A stretch of 64,000 nucleotides of DNA from Siphonobacter curvatus (GTDB lineage: Bacteria; Bacteroidota; Bacteroidia; Cytophagales; Spirosomataceae): contig NZ_PTRA01000007.1 in the NCBI RefSeq assembly GCF_002943425.1, positions 124,001 to 188,000 on the forward strand, given 5' to 3'. Position numbers and translations under genes: made by a program. Each line of letters opens with the position of its first letter. The first letter of the stretch is position 1. The notes under the pieces are model-generated. The model was not told the origin of the DNA. It saw nothing but the letters and a program-made list of their open reading frames with translations, and did no database searches. Below, piece by piece: positions 26,081 to 34,653 of this stretch.

Positions 26081-26974
26081 ATGAATGTATCACTCAACTC
26101 CGATGATTTTCGGTTCACAGGCAAGGGTTCTTTCAAAATCAAGGAAGCCGCAACGAAAATTAAAGATCTGTATCAGAACAAAGATGAATACGAAGAGCTG
26201 CTGACGCAGTATCGTCAGGAAATCGACGATTTGCAAAGCCTGATGTATGCTCACAATCGTTACGGACTTTTGTTGATTTTTCAGGCCATGGACGCCGCCG
26301 GTAAAGACGGAACCATCGGCCACGTGATTACCGGCGTCAACCCTTTTGGCGTCAATATTCATAATTTCAAGAAGCCTTCTTCGCTCGAACTCGAACACGA
26401 TTTCATGTGGCGTACGAGCCTGCGACTGCCGCAGCGGGGTACCATTGGTATCTTCAACCGCAGTTATTATGAAGAAGTCCTCGTCACCAAAGTCCATCCC
26501 GATATTATTACGAACACGCAACTGCTGCCCCATGAGCTTACCGAAGACATGGATAAGCTTTTCAAACATCGGTATAAAGACATCAAGGCGTTCGAAAAAT
26601 ACCTGCGGCATAACGGCATTGAGGTCATGAAATTCTTTCTAAACGTTTCGAAGCAAGAACAGGCCAGTCGCCTCATCAGTCGTATCGAAGATGCTTCGAA
26701 GAATTGGAAATTTGAAGAAAGTGACGTCAACGAGCGGGACTACTGGGATGATTATATGCAGGCCTACGAAGAAACCATCAACCAAACGTCGACGAAAAAA
26801 TCGCCCTGGTATATCATCCCGGCGGATGATAAAAAGAATATGCGGTTGATTGTAAGCCAGCTGATTCTGGAAAAGCTTAGTAGCCTCTCCATGCATTATC
26901 CCGAAAGCAGTGAAGAACGTCAAAAAGAGCTGAAGAAGCTGATTGATCGTATCAACGAGCAGACCAAAGCTTAA
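26081..26974 (+). CDS. ppk2: Polyphosphate kinase 2 family protein
   Basis: 297 residues. PPK2 enzymes transfer phosphate between polyphosphate and nucleotides. Walker A is AMDAAGKDGT (GKDG at 74-77), Walker B is FNRSYYE (125-131), and the lid region VTKVHPDII follows; KFFLNVSKQEQ and the ESDVNERDYWDDY segment are typical. Single-domain size and motif context fit the class I/III PPK2 group, of which related Cytophaga proteins phosphorylate AMP or ADP; the exact nucleotide specificity cannot be read here. Its stop overlaps the stop of the convergent glycosyltransferase gene by four bases (TTAA), leaving no room for a terminator. Confidence 0.95.
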   Translation: MNVSLNSDDFRFTGKGSFKIKEAATKIKDLYQNKDEYEELLTQYRQEIDDLQSLMYAHNRYGLLLIFQAMDAAGKDGTIGHVITGVNPFGVNIHNFKKPSSLELEHDFMWRTSLRLPQRGTIGIFNRSYYEEVLVTKVHPDIITNTQLLPHELTEDMDKLFKHRYKDIKAFEKYLRHNGIEVMKFFLNVSKQEQASRLISRIEDASKNWKFEESDVNERDYWDDYMQAYEETINQTSTKKSPWYIIPADDKKNMRLIVSQLILEKLSSLSMHYPESSEERQKELKKLIDRINEQTKA

Positions 26975-28059
26975 CGACTGAGTTCTTCCAGGTGCCGTAC
27001 GATCAGCTCGGAACCGCGTCGATGCCAGTTTTGAAAACGGGTCTGGATGGACTGGTGGGTTGGTAAGTAGCTTAGAAAGCGATCCAGATCCAGAAACGAC
27101 GTAGCTCGTATACCGACGCCGGCTCGTACGGCATCCAAGGCATTCACGGCCTGTTCAAAATGCCCCGGCGTTGGGAATAACATGACGGGCTTACCCAGGT
27201 ACATGGCCTCACAGATCGACTCGAAACCAGACGTACTCACCAGTCCCCGGCAGCGACGCATGGCATCCAGAAAAGCCGTCGCATTCACCTGGTGAAGCGT
27301 TAGATTAGGCAAAGGCTGCTCGATGGCTGCCGATCCCGGGCGATCCCAGAAGGCCTGTACTTGGGTGTCGGGATGCGTACGGCACCAGTCTTCCAGATCC
27401 GAGGCTAAGCGGTAATTGGTTGTGTAGGCCAGCAGGAAAGGTTCTTCAGTCGTTTCCAGTTCCAATACGTTTTGTCGGAGTAAGGGCGGAATGACGTAAA
27501 TATTGGCGGCCACATCATCCGCCATTTCGTAGAAAGACAGGGCTAATTTCCGGCGGCTTCCTACGGCCGACAACCAGGTGATGGTATTGACGATTCGCCG
27601 GTTGAGTACGCCTTCGGCGGGAAGCTCGAAGTGGCGGTGCTGTAATAAATATTGGTGAGCAATGCAGACGACCGGAATCGGCGAGCGGTATTGCCATTGC
27701 CAGACCCCGCACATCATTTCGTAAAAATTTACGATGACCGTGGGCTTTTTTTCCTGGATAAACGCATTGATTTCTGCGGCCTGTCGCCAGAAACGGGTGC
27801 CTTTGCGGGCGTTCGTCAGCAGCGTAGGCCCTACGGCAAGGGCTTTGGTTTTGTCACTGTATAGCAAGGCTGGACTTTCCACCGCTTTAAAATCCGTGGG
27901 CAAGTACTGCCGAAGCAGGGAAGAAATCTCCCGTTCCGGAGCAACGCCTACGATGGCCCCTACTAACTCGTGCCCCTGATTTCGCAGGATTTCGTACAGA
28001 GCAACCGCCTGCGTCTGATGGCCACGGCCTTCGCCCTGAATAAAAAAAAGAATTCGCAT
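26971..28059 (-). CDS. MurG-like glycosyltransferase (GT28/GT-B type)
   Basis: 362 residues. The N terminus MRILFFIQGEGRGHQTQAVAL is the glycine-rich loop of GT-B enzymes, and the C-terminal half carries the nucleotide-sugar site (GLVSTSGFESICEAMYLGKPVMLFPTPGHFEQAVNA), as in MurG and diacylglycerol glucosyltransferases. It lies three bases downstream of the LpxH-like phosphohydrolase on the same strand. That pairing suggests a role in lipid or envelope glycolipid metabolism, but donor and acceptor are unknown. No membrane segment is predicted; it would act on the inner face of the inner membrane. Confidence 0.88.
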   Translation of the reverse strand: MRILFFIQGEGRGHQTQAVALYEILRNQGHELVGAIVGVAPEREISSLLRQYLPTDFKAVESPALLYSDKTKALAVGPTLLTNARKGTRFWRQAAEINAFIQEKKPTVIVNFYEMMCGVWQWQYRSPIPVVCIAHQYLLQHRHFELPAEGVLNRRIVNTITWLSAVGSRRKLALSFYEMADDVAANIYVIPPLLRQNVLELETTEEPFLLAYTTNYRLASDLEDWCRTHPDTQVQAFWDRPGSAAIEQPLPNLTLHQVNATAFLDAMRRCRGLVSTSGFESICEAMYLGKPVMLFPTPGHFEQAVNALDAVRAGVGIRATSFLDLDRFLSYLPTHQSIQTRFQNWHRRGSELIVRHLEELSR

Positions 28060-28062
28060 ACC

Positions 28063-28914
28063 TTACTCTTTCATCGCACTCAAAGATATAAGGCTTTTTA
28101 ATAGGTCTTCTTGCTGATCGTCTTCTTCTTCGGTCGAATTTTCCTCTTCTTTGTTATCCACGGTGGTTGGCGTGTAGTACAACAGATTCCAGACGCCTTC
28201 GTGATCTTCCACTAAAGCGGTTAGGGATTCTACCCAATCGCCCGAGTTCAGGTACTGCACATTTCCGATCATACGAATGGAGGGCTGGTGAATATGCCCG
28301 CAGATGATTCCGGTACAACCTTTGGATTGAGCCAGATCCGCCAGTTTTTCCTCAAAGTCCGAAATGTAGTTGACCGCCGCTTTCACCTTGTGTTTGATTT
28401 CCTGCGAAAGCGAATAATACGGCAACCCTCGCCAGGCTCGCCAGTGATTGTAGAATTTATTGATGCCCAGCAGCAGGTTGTACCCGACGTCGCCCACGTA
28501 AGCCAGCCATTTCAAATGCGTCGTGATGCGGTCGAAAATGTCACCGTGCGTGACGTAGTAATGCTGGTTAAGGTGGGTTTTAAGAATATAGTCGCGGCGG
28601 ATGGAAAAGTATTTGCCCACGCGTAACGGTAAGACGTGGTCCAGAAAATCATCGTGGTTGCCCCGCAGATAAATGACCTTTGTATCGTACTGTTCGATCA
28701 TTTTGAGCACCTGCCGAAAAAAGCCCGTATGTTTTTTCTTCCAGGTATTTCCGTATTTCTTCAATTGCCAGCCATCGATGATGTCACCATTAAGCAACAA
28801 CTTGTCACAGGTGTACTGTTTGAGAAAGGCGGTTACTTCGCGGGCTTTCGACCCTTTTGAACCTAAATGTATATCCGAAAGGACAATCGTGCGAAAATGG
28901 GTGCGTACTTCCAT
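28063..28914 (-). CDS. UDP-2,3-diacylglucosamine diphosphatase-like metallophosphoesterase
   Basis: 283 residues. Complete calcineurin-like metal site: SDIHLG (D14, H16), NGDIIDG (D42), RGNHDD (N84, H85), THGD (H121) and CGHIHQP (H205, H207). The size and the long insert between HGD and GHIH match the LpxH/LpxH2 group, which hydrolyses UDP-diacylglucosamine in lipid A synthesis, although family members with other phospholipid substrates exist. The last 35 residues are an acidic tail (KEEENSTEEEDDQQED) not needed for catalysis. It forms a two-gene operon with the glycosyltransferase. Confidence 0.88.
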   Translation of the reverse strand: MEVRTHFRTIVLSDIHLGSKGSKAREVTAFLKQYTCDKLLLNGDIIDGWQLKKYGNTWKKKHTGFFRQVLKMIEQYDTKVIYLRGNHDDFLDHVLPLRVGKYFSIRRDYILKTHLNQHYYVTHGDIFDRITTHLKWLAYVGDVGYNLLLGINKFYNHWRAWRGLPYYSLSQEIKHKVKAAVNYISDFEEKLADLAQSKGCTGIICGHIHQPSIRMIGNVQYLNSGDWVESLTALVEDHEGVWNLLYYTPTTVDNKEEENSTEEEDDQQEDLLKSLISLSAMKE

Positions 28915-29053
28915 ATCGCAAGATATTTTACAAAAACGACCCCTCTTCCATTAGCGTTTTACGCTTTCAAGAAGAATACAATACGCTGGTTAACAATAAG
29001 TTCACATTATTAAACCTGTAGTTAAAAAGAGCATTTCCTTGGGAGTAACTCAC

Positions 29054-29088
29054 AAAAAAACCGTTGAAACGCTTTCAACGGTTTTTTT
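29054..29088. terminator. Terminator after the beta-barrel gene
   Basis: AAACCGTTGAAA (29058-29069) pairs with TTTCAACGGTTT (29073-29084); A7 and T7 runs flank it on either side. It lies about 20 bases after the minus-strand gene ending at 29107. Confidence 0.85.
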
Positions 29089-29106
29089 GCCGGTAATGCT
29101 AACGAT

Positions 29107-29796
29107 TTACCACCAGCGATAGAATAGTCCGGCCGATGCCGAAACGTTGGTAACATTCGAAAGGTAATCGCTCTTGAAGGGCGAGTAGAAGTAAGCAGCC
29201 TGTACATCGGCTCCAAAGTTCCCGTTTTTCGCAAACAGGAACCGAGCCCCCAGGCCAACCTGTCCACTTAACGCCACTGAATTCTTCCCTTCTTCCAGGT
29301 AGCCAAAATACGTAAGATTCCGCATAGCCGTACCGCCGAGTCCTGCTAACACATACGGTCGTATGGGAGCATTCGAACCCGTGAAGTGATATTTACCGAA
29401 AACGTGTAAGGAAGTAGCACCCAAGGAACGCGTCTGAATGGCCGAAATATCCTGGTCTCCCTCGCTGTAAAGCTGGCGGGGTGAACGCTCTTTAAAGTAG
29501 GAGTAATTAAACTGTAAGCCCAGCGAGAAATTTTTCGGAAAGATGAACTCCCCGGCCACCTGATAGTGGTACTTGGAAGTCGCATTCGTATAATCTTTCA
29601 GACTACCCAGGGGGGAAGCGACACCGTAACGGGCGGTAATCTGATAGTGGGTGTAGCGTTCGAAGGGAGATCCCATCGTCCGGGTTGGTACGCTACGGTA
29701 TTCGTAATCCTGTTTTTTATTATAGTAGTCTGGGTTTTGTTGAGCGTACGCCCCAGAGGCTAGTCCAACCAATGCCAGCAAAAGCAAGCGTCTCAT
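29107..29796 (-). CDS. Outer-membrane beta-barrel protein, porin-family-like
   Basis: 229 residues. Signal peptide at 1-18 (MRRLLLLALVGLASGAYA), then alternating hydrophobic strands (YQITARYGVASPLGSL, FSLGLQFNYSYF, TSLHVFGKYHF, IRPYVLAGLGG, SGQVGLGARFLF, FGADVQAAYFYSPF) and a C-terminal strand ending in FYRWW, an aromatic terminus expected for BAM-assembled barrels. The strand count fits a small 8-stranded barrel of the OmpW/outer-membrane beta-barrel type. Function is unknown. It follows the DUF4136 lipoprotein by 65 bases on the same strand, so they are probably co-transcribed. Confidence 0.85.
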   Translation of the reverse strand: MRRLLLLALVGLASGAYAQQNPDYYNKKQDYEYRSVPTRTMGSPFERYTHYQITARYGVASPLGSLKDYTNATSKYHYQVAGEFIFPKNFSLGLQFNYSYFKERSPRQLYSEGDQDISAIQTRSLGATSLHVFGKYHFTGSNAPIRPYVLAGLGGTAMRNLTYFGYLEEGKNSVALSGQVGLGARFLFAKNGNFGADVQAAYFYSPFKSDYLSNVTNVSASAGLFYRWW

Positions 29797-29861
29797 ACGT
29801 ACAAACGGATTAATGTGAGAATGTTAGAAAAAATCGGCCTGGAACCCTCCGGCAGATTCTG

Positions 29862-30494
29862 TTAATTGGCTTTTAAATACGATGACTGAGCGAAGATGGC
29901 ATCCACCAGACTCGTAATCTGCGATTCTTGGTAGATTCCCTCACCCCGAATCTGAGCATCCCAGATGACATTGGCTTTATTATCCGAACTGATGTTCTTT
30001 AGATCAGCAATCCGTACGTACCAGTAGTTTTCGTTGTACGAATAGTAGTTATAGAACATGGGATAGCCGTAGCCATAACCAATCCCTCCGAAACCACCGT
30101 AACCGCCATAACCCCAATAGGGATCGTACCAGGGGTTATACGTAGGAACGTAGCCCGATTGCGTATACGAAATCCGGGCTGGTGTTACTTCCAGATCCGG
30201 CTTGGCCGTACGGGCCACTCGCGTATAGCCATTAGCGATCAAGTTTTTCGCAATCCGATCAATGTATACCAAATCCTGTACGGCTGCTCCCCGGCCACTC
30301 CGGTCGTTTTCAACGATCAGCACCGAATCAGGAATCGAAAACGTTTTATAGGCTTTGTAATCGACGTTGCTGTGGTTGGTAATGAATACCTTCGAGTCGT
30401 TCGGGTCGAGATCTTTCACTGGATCGCGTTCACAAGCCGTCCAGATCCCCGCACTAAGCACTAAGAGCAAAAGTGATTTTGAGATGCGTTTCAT
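29862..30494 (-). CDS. DUF4136 lipoprotein
   Basis: 210 residues. Lipoprotein signal with lipobox WTAC (C20). The DUF4136 core starts with VDYKAYKTFSIPDSV and continues through RIAKNLIANGYTRV and PDLEVTPARISYT. A low-complexity Gly/Tyr segment (about 118-155, containing GYGGYGGFGGIGYGYGYP) separates it from the C-terminal strand-helix VIWDAQIRGEGIY. The family is widespread in Bacteroidota and Proteobacteria envelopes, role unknown. It heads a probable two-gene unit with the beta-barrel gene downstream. Confidence 0.88.
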   Translation of the reverse strand: MKRISKSLLLLVLSAGIWTACERDPVKDLDPNDSKVFITNHSNVDYKAYKTFSIPDSVLIVENDRSGRGAAVQDLVYIDRIAKNLIANGYTRVARTAKPDLEVTPARISYTQSGYVPTYNPWYDPYWGYGGYGGFGGIGYGYGYPMFYNYYSYNENYWYVRIADLKNISSDNKANVIWDAQIRGEGIYQESQITSLVDAIFAQSSYLKAN

Positions 30495-30612
30495 GTCTTT
30501 AGATACCGTTCAAATACACAATGATATAACGAAAAAATTGGGCCTTAAATTTCTCGGATTATAGGTTAGACCCACTTTTTCTGCTTCAAGTTTAGATGCG
30601 GGTTATTAAAAT

Positions 30613-31152
30613 TTAACCGATGTTAGCCGATGGCTCACGCAGCAGGGTTTCAACCGCCGCAATAGCCTGTTGAAACCGTTGCTCATAGCTCCCTGAAATG
30701 AGTACATAGGGTCGCTGGTAGCGTTCCAGTAATTCCCGAAGCCGATTGAAATGCCATTCCCGCCGATCCGCAAATAAACGAAGGTTATCCTGAACCCAGG
30801 GTACGTCGGGGCTTAATAAAAGGGTGAGTGGGTAGTGGTACTGAGCCGCCCACGCCTGCACAATAGCTGGACATTCACCTAGATAAAGCTCAGCAAAGGT
30901 TTGCGTGACCACCACATCGGTATCACAAAATAACAGGGGATGCGTGGAAGCGAGCATGCCCAACTCTTCGTAATACAATTGTCCGGCCGCAATGTGGCAA
31001 TGATCCATGGCATCACAATCGTTGCCAAAGCGTTCGCAGTACAACCGGCCATATTCCTCAATCCAGTTCGTCTGAAAGTACTCGGCGAGTTGACGGGCCA
31101 ACGTGGTTTTCCCCGTTGAAGGCGGTCCCATCAATACAATCTTTTTACGCAT
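30613..31152 (-). CDS. NadR-like P-loop kinase (AAA_28)
   Basis: 179 residues. P-loop VLMGPPSTGKTTLARQLAE at residues 6-24, followed by EEYGRLY, the FCDTDVVVTQTFAELYLG motif and a late VPWVQDNLRLF / EWHFNRL lid segment. This corresponds to the ribosylnicotinamide-kinase domain of NadR, which phosphorylates nicotinamide riboside to NMN in NAD salvage. The NMN adenylyltransferase and repressor domains of NadR are absent, so it is a stand-alone kinase. No NAD-transport gene (pnuC) is adjacent. Substrate assignment is by family only. Confidence 0.82.
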   Translation of the reverse strand: MRKKIVLMGPPSTGKTTLARQLAEYFQTNWIEEYGRLYCERFGNDCDAMDHCHIAAGQLYYEELGMLASTHPLLFCDTDVVVTQTFAELYLGECPAIVQAWAAQYHYPLTLLLSPDVPWVQDNLRLFADRREWHFNRLRELLERYQRPYVLISGSYEQRFQQAIAAVETLLREPSANIG

Positions 31153-31192
31153 GAATTCATCAGTACTTTGGATGAAAGGCTAAATAAAAGAG

Positions 31193-31238
31193 AAAAAGCC
31201 AAAGTAGAAGAAAAATTTCCTTCTACCCTGGCTTTTTT
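31193..31238. terminator. Hairpin terminator between the GT4 gene and the NadR-like gene
   Basis: AAAAAGCCA (31193-31201) pairs with TGGCTTTTT (31229-31237) and GTAGAAG (31204-31210) with CTTCTAC (31220-31226), with a small internal loop. It ends the minus-strand glycosyltransferase transcript 17 bases after its stop. Confidence 0.75.
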
Positions 31239-31254
31239 CGTTTCCTTTCAAGCC

Positions 31255-32469
31255 CTATTCCACCGCCATGCGTACCGGCTCGGCTACGGCCTGCGACGGG
31301 AAAAGGTCCAGCAGCTCAGCTCCGAGTTTTTGCCGGGAAAATTGCGTTTCGGCTAGGTGCCGGGCCTGCTGGCTGGCCCGACGCAGTCGTTCGGGTTGAT
31401 GAATATACGGTTCCAGTTTTTCGAAAAATTCAGCGGGTTTAAGCGGATCTGCGTAGAATCCACAGCCCTCCTGCTCCATCAAATCGCAGTGCCAACCCCC
31501 TATGTTCATCACAATGAGTTTACCCGCGGCCAGTGCATCGAACAGTTTATTGGGTGAATTGGTCCAAAGGGCCGGTATGTCAAGGTAAGACAAATACGCA
31601 ACATCGGTTACATTGAGTACTTCCAGCAATTGCCCTTTATTGAGATGCCCCAGAAATTGTATATTGGTTAACCCCACCGCTCTCTGTTTCAAACGAGCCA
31701 GCTCCGAACCCGTACCCGCAATCAGGAAAGCTACTTCTCTCCGATTGCTTCCGTACTGGGCAATGTCAATGAGTGCGTCCAGATCCATTGCTTTCCCAAC
31801 GGAGCCAAAATAAGTGACGACCGTTTTTCCCCTTACCTGCCAGCGATCTTCCAGCAACCCCTTTTTTGGGTGGGGCTGGTAAAACTCACAGTCGGCAATG
31901 TTGGGAATAGAATATACTTTGGAAGGCGTGTCGATTCGCTGTTGAATGTTCTGTTGGATGGCCGGTGAAAGGCCAATGACTTTTTCGGCTTGCTCATAGA
32001 ACAAGTGTTCCAGTCCGTAGAGCACTTTTTGCAGTAATTTATTTTTAAAATAGCCCATTTGAATGGGCGTTAGCGGCCATAGATCCCCCACTTCGAAATA
32101 GTACGGAATACCCCGAAACCATTTCATGGCCAATCCAATAAAACCGACGCTTAAAGGCACCGACGCTACGTAACAGGTTTGTACGTTTTTAATGCGTAAG
32201 GCACAAAAAATGGCTTTGAGTACAAATGCCGCGTATACGTATAAACGACGAAGGGTTCCGTACCGCTGCTCGTAATGCAGGGGCAAATAATGTACCGTTA
32301 GTCCTTCGATCTGTTTTCGCTGATACGTCTTTTCATTGTGGGTTGTAATGACCTCTACTTCGAATCCCGCATCGGCCAGTGCCTTCGACAGGTAGTACGA
32401 GCGAATAATGCCGCCTTCTGCCGGAGTTTTGAAAAACTGATAGATGTATATAATTTTCTGGGATACCAT
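31255..32469 (-). CDS. Glycosyltransferase family 4 protein (WbuB-like)
   Basis: 404 residues, GT-B fold. The N terminus has IYQFFKTPAEGGIIRSYYLSKALADAGFEVEVIT, the acceptor-domain pattern of GT4 enzymes such as WbuB. The C-terminal donor site has VTYFGSVGKAMDLDALI, FLIAGTGSELARLK, NVTDVAYLSYLDIPAL and NKLFDALAAGKLIVMNIGGW. It probably adds a sugar to a surface polysaccharide or O-antigen-like chain. No other polysaccharide genes flank it, and the terminator behind it suggests a single-gene unit. Hydrophobic patches near residues 75-115 could contact the membrane. Confidence 0.92.
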   Translation of the reverse strand: MVSQKIIYIYQFFKTPAEGGIIRSYYLSKALADAGFEVEVITTHNEKTYQRKQIEGLTVHYLPLHYEQRYGTLRRLYVYAAFVLKAIFCALRIKNVQTCYVASVPLSVGFIGLAMKWFRGIPYYFEVGDLWPLTPIQMGYFKNKLLQKVLYGLEHLFYEQAEKVIGLSPAIQQNIQQRIDTPSKVYSIPNIADCEFYQPHPKKGLLEDRWQVRGKTVVTYFGSVGKAMDLDALIDIAQYGSNRREVAFLIAGTGSELARLKQRAVGLTNIQFLGHLNKGQLLEVLNVTDVAYLSYLDIPALWTNSPNKLFDALAAGKLIVMNIGGWHCDLMEQEGCGFYADPLKPAEFFEKLEPYIHQPERLRRASQQARHLAETQFSRQKLGAELLDLFPSQAVAEPVRMAVE

Positions 32470-32685
32470 TGGGTAAAAATTAGTGCGTACTACCGCTAAA
32501 TTAACAATTATAAAGAAGTTATCTGCACGACTATAAAAGATATTTCTAAACGGGCGTAACGGGAAGGAACGTTGAATTTTTCCTTCTTACCCCAAGAGCG
32601 GTGGAGCAAAGACTCAACAAAATTAAAATTGATCTCTAAAAAATCCCAAATTGCTGCCTATTAAACCGCTAAAACTTGCGGCATC

Positions 32686-32717
32686 GTTGATTTCTCCCCT
32701 TGCCTTCTCTACCTTTG
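32686..32717 (+). promoter_or_regulatory. Predicted promoter of the DUF721 gene
   Basis: GTTG (32686-32689) and TACCTTTG (32710-32717) with a 20-base spacer; the -7 box is a perfect TAnnTTTG. The ATG follows 18 bases later. Confidence 0.55.
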
Positions 32718-32735
32718 TTTCAAACAACACCAATC

Positions 32736-33050
32736 ATGCCCCTTATTCGAGAGCAGAAGGCTCGCAAGCCCGGCACTACTACTTTGAAAGCAGCTATTGA
32801 TGAAATGCTGCGGGCGTATCAGCTCAAAAATAAGTACAGCGAGACATATCTGGTGGCTTTTTGGGAAAAGCTCGTAGGAAAATCCATTGCCAGCCGTACG
32901 GGTCGACTATACGTAGCCGAAGGTACACTATATGTGCAAATTCTTTCGGCTCCTTTGCGACAGGAACTGGTACTAGCTAAAACCAAGCTTATTGAGCTTC
33001 TTAACCGCGAAATGGGGGAAGAGATTATTCGAGAAGTTATTTTTATTTAA
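32736..33050 (+). CDS. DUF721 (DciA-like) protein
   Basis: 104 residues from the ATG at 32736 (MPLIREQKARKPG); the frame is open 12 codons further upstream but that would cover the promoter -7 box. The conserved pattern LKAAIDEMLRAYQLKNKYSE, FWEKLVGKSIASRTGRLYVAEGTLYVQILSAPLRQEL is the DUF721 fold. In many bacteria DUF721 proteins are DciA helicase operators that load DnaB with DnaA; the KH-like core is retained here. It is short and lacks a C-terminal extension. The role in replication is inferred from family only. Confidence 0.85.
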   Translation: MPLIREQKARKPGTTTLKAAIDEMLRAYQLKNKYSETYLVAFWEKLVGKSIASRTGRLYVAEGTLYVQILSAPLRQELVLAKTKLIELLNREMGEEIIREVIFI

Positions 33051-33062
33051 ACTTGACCTAAC

Positions 33063-33100
33063 AAAAAGGCCGTTTGAATGGAGATTCAAACGGCCTTTTT
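33063..33100. terminator. Bidirectional terminator between DUF721 and the pseudouridine synthase
   Basis: Perfect 16-bp stem (33063-33078 with 33085-33100), six-base loop, A5/T5 ends, between convergent stops at 33050 and 33103. Confidence 0.9.
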
Positions 33101-33102
33101 AC

Positions 33103-34653
33103 TTATACCAGATACTTCAGTCGAATGACTTCCTTCTCGGTTAAATACCGCCACTGGCCGCGGGGTAATTCTTTCTTGTTTAATCCGGCAAAAGAGGTCC
33201 GATCGAGTTTTGTTACGTCGTAACCGAATTTCTCAAAAATCCGGCGTACAATCCGGTTGCGGCCCGAGTGAATGCGAATGCCAATCACCTGAGCGTCGGG
33301 CGTAATGATACTTACTTCATCCGGCTTGATGAGGCCATCTTCGAGTTCAACTCCTTTCCGAATGGCTTCAAAATCCTCCGTTGTAATGGGTTTATCGATT
33401 TCAACTTGGTAGATTTTTTCGATTTGGTGTGAGGGGTGCGTCAGCTTTTCAGCCATTTCACCGTCGTTGGTCAATAACAACAGACCCGTCGTATTGCGGT
33501 CAAGTCGTCCTACGGGATAAATGCGTTGTTCGGCAGCCGTTTTCACCAGTTCCATTACCGTACGGCGATCCATATCGTCTTCTACCGTCGTGATGTAATC
33601 TTTGGGTTTATTCAGCAATACGTACACCATTTTCTCGGGATTAAGAATACGGCGGCCGTAGCGTACCACTTCATTAGGTTTTACCTGATACCCTAGTTCT
33701 TTTACCACTTTCCCATTCACCGAGATTTCTCCGGCTTCAATCAGTACATCCGCATCCCGCCGTGAACATACGCCCGACAGGGCAATGTAGCGGTTGAGTC
33801 GAGTGGTATCGCTGCTCTTTTCATTCCGCTCAATCTTTTTCTTGATTTTATCGGGAGCGTTTTCCTTATACTTGTCGATGTTGTAGTTCGGCGTAGCTTT
33901 TACCGTTTCATTCGCGTTGGAATGACCTCGGCGACCTGATCGACGGGTCGGATCATGATCAGCCCGTTTGCCGTACCGCGACGGTAACTCTTTTTTATCG
34001 GAGCCCGAGCGTTCGGGTCTTTCTCCTTTGGGGAACGTGGGTTTGTCAAAACTACGTTTGGCCGGACGATCCGATCCTTTTTCGAATCGGGATTCTCCTT
34101 CTTTTCGCTCGCCGCGGGGTTTATCGAACGACCGGTCGTTTTCCCGACGGGGCCGAAATTCATCATTGCGGCGTTCCGGTTTGTCGAAACTACGTTCGCC
34201 ACGGGGCTTGTCAAATGAGCGTTCGCCGCGAGGTTTATCGAACGGACGGTCGTTTTCCCGACGAGGCCGTGATTCGTCGTTGCGACGATCCGTAGGGCGT
34301 TCAGATTTATTGAAGTTACGTTCGCCACGGGGCTTGTCGAAAGAACGGTCATTTTCGCGGCGAGGCCGGAATTCGTCATTCCGGCGTTCGGTCGGACGTT
34401 CGGATTTATTGAAGTTACGTTCCCCACGGGGCTTGTCGAAGGAACGGTCATTTTCGCGACGGGGGCGGAATTCATCATTCCGGCGTTCGGGTTTGTCGAA
34501 GCTACGTTCGCCACGGGGCTTGTCAAATGATCGCTCGTTTTCGCGACGGGGCCGGGAATCGTCATGCTGACGTTCGGGGCGATTTCCTGAGAAGGTTTTA
34601 CCTTCAGTACTGTTTTTACGGGGTCTACGTGAAGACTCCTCTTGCTTAGCCAT
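33103..34653 (-). CDS. RluB/RsuA-family pseudouridine synthase with long repetitive basic N-terminal extension
   Basis: 516 residues. Residues 1 to about 265 are low complexity and rich in Arg, Glu, Asp, Lys, Ser and Phe. They contain repeats of about 33 residues built on RRNDEFRPRRENDRSFDKPR and RGERNFNKSERPT (about 57-185). Then come an S4 RNA-binding domain (about 285-332, LNRYIALSGVCSRRDADVLI) and the catalytic domain with GRLDRNTTGLLLLTND (Asp385) and the C-terminal RIHSGRNRIVRRIFEKFGYDV. It should pseudouridylate large-subunit rRNA (RluB type). The extension is probably disordered and may bind RNA. The 99-bp DNA repeats (about 34099-34566) also keep a long antisense frame open. Confidence 0.93.
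   Translation of the reverse strand: MAKQEESSRRPRKNSTEGKTFSGNRPERQHDDSRPRRENERSFDKPRGERSFDKPERRNDEFRPRRENDRSFDKPRGERNFNKSERPTERRNDEFRPRRENDRSFDKPRGERNFNKSERPTDRRNDESRPRRENDRPFDKPRGERSFDKPRGERSFDKPERRNDEFRPRRENDRSFDKPRGERKEGESRFEKGSDRPAKRSFDKPTFPKGERPERSGSDKKELPSRYGKRADHDPTRRSGRRGHSNANETVKATPNYNIDKYKENAPDKIKKKIERNEKSSDTTRLNRYIALSGVCSRRDADVLIEAGEISVNGKVVKELGYQVKPNEVVRYGRRILNPEKMVYVLLNKPKDYITTVEDDMDRRTVMELVKTAAEQRIYPVGRLDRNTTGLLLLTNDGEMAEKLTHPSHQIEKIYQVEIDKPITTEDFEAIRKGVELEDGLIKPDEVSIITPDAQVIGIRIHSGRNRIVRRIFEKFGYDVTKLDRTSFAGLNKKELPRGQWRYLTEKEVIRLKYLV
34099..34566. repeat. In-frame 99-bp tandem-type repeats inside the pseudouridine synthase gene
   Basis: Imperfect repeats encoding about 33-residue units (RRNDEF...ENDRSFDKPRGERNF...) occur three to four times, with shorter FDKPRGERS sub-repeats between. 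The array is a likely site of copy-number variation. Confidence 0.85.

Noticed and set aside
34099-34566. CRISPR-like regular repeats
   Set aside because: The repeats are in-frame, imperfect and protein coding; spacers are not unique sequences.
33968-34570. 200-codon open frame opposite the pseudouridine synthase repeats
   Set aside because: It is an antisense shadow kept open by the 99-bp repeats; its product is a matching low-complexity repeat with no domain.
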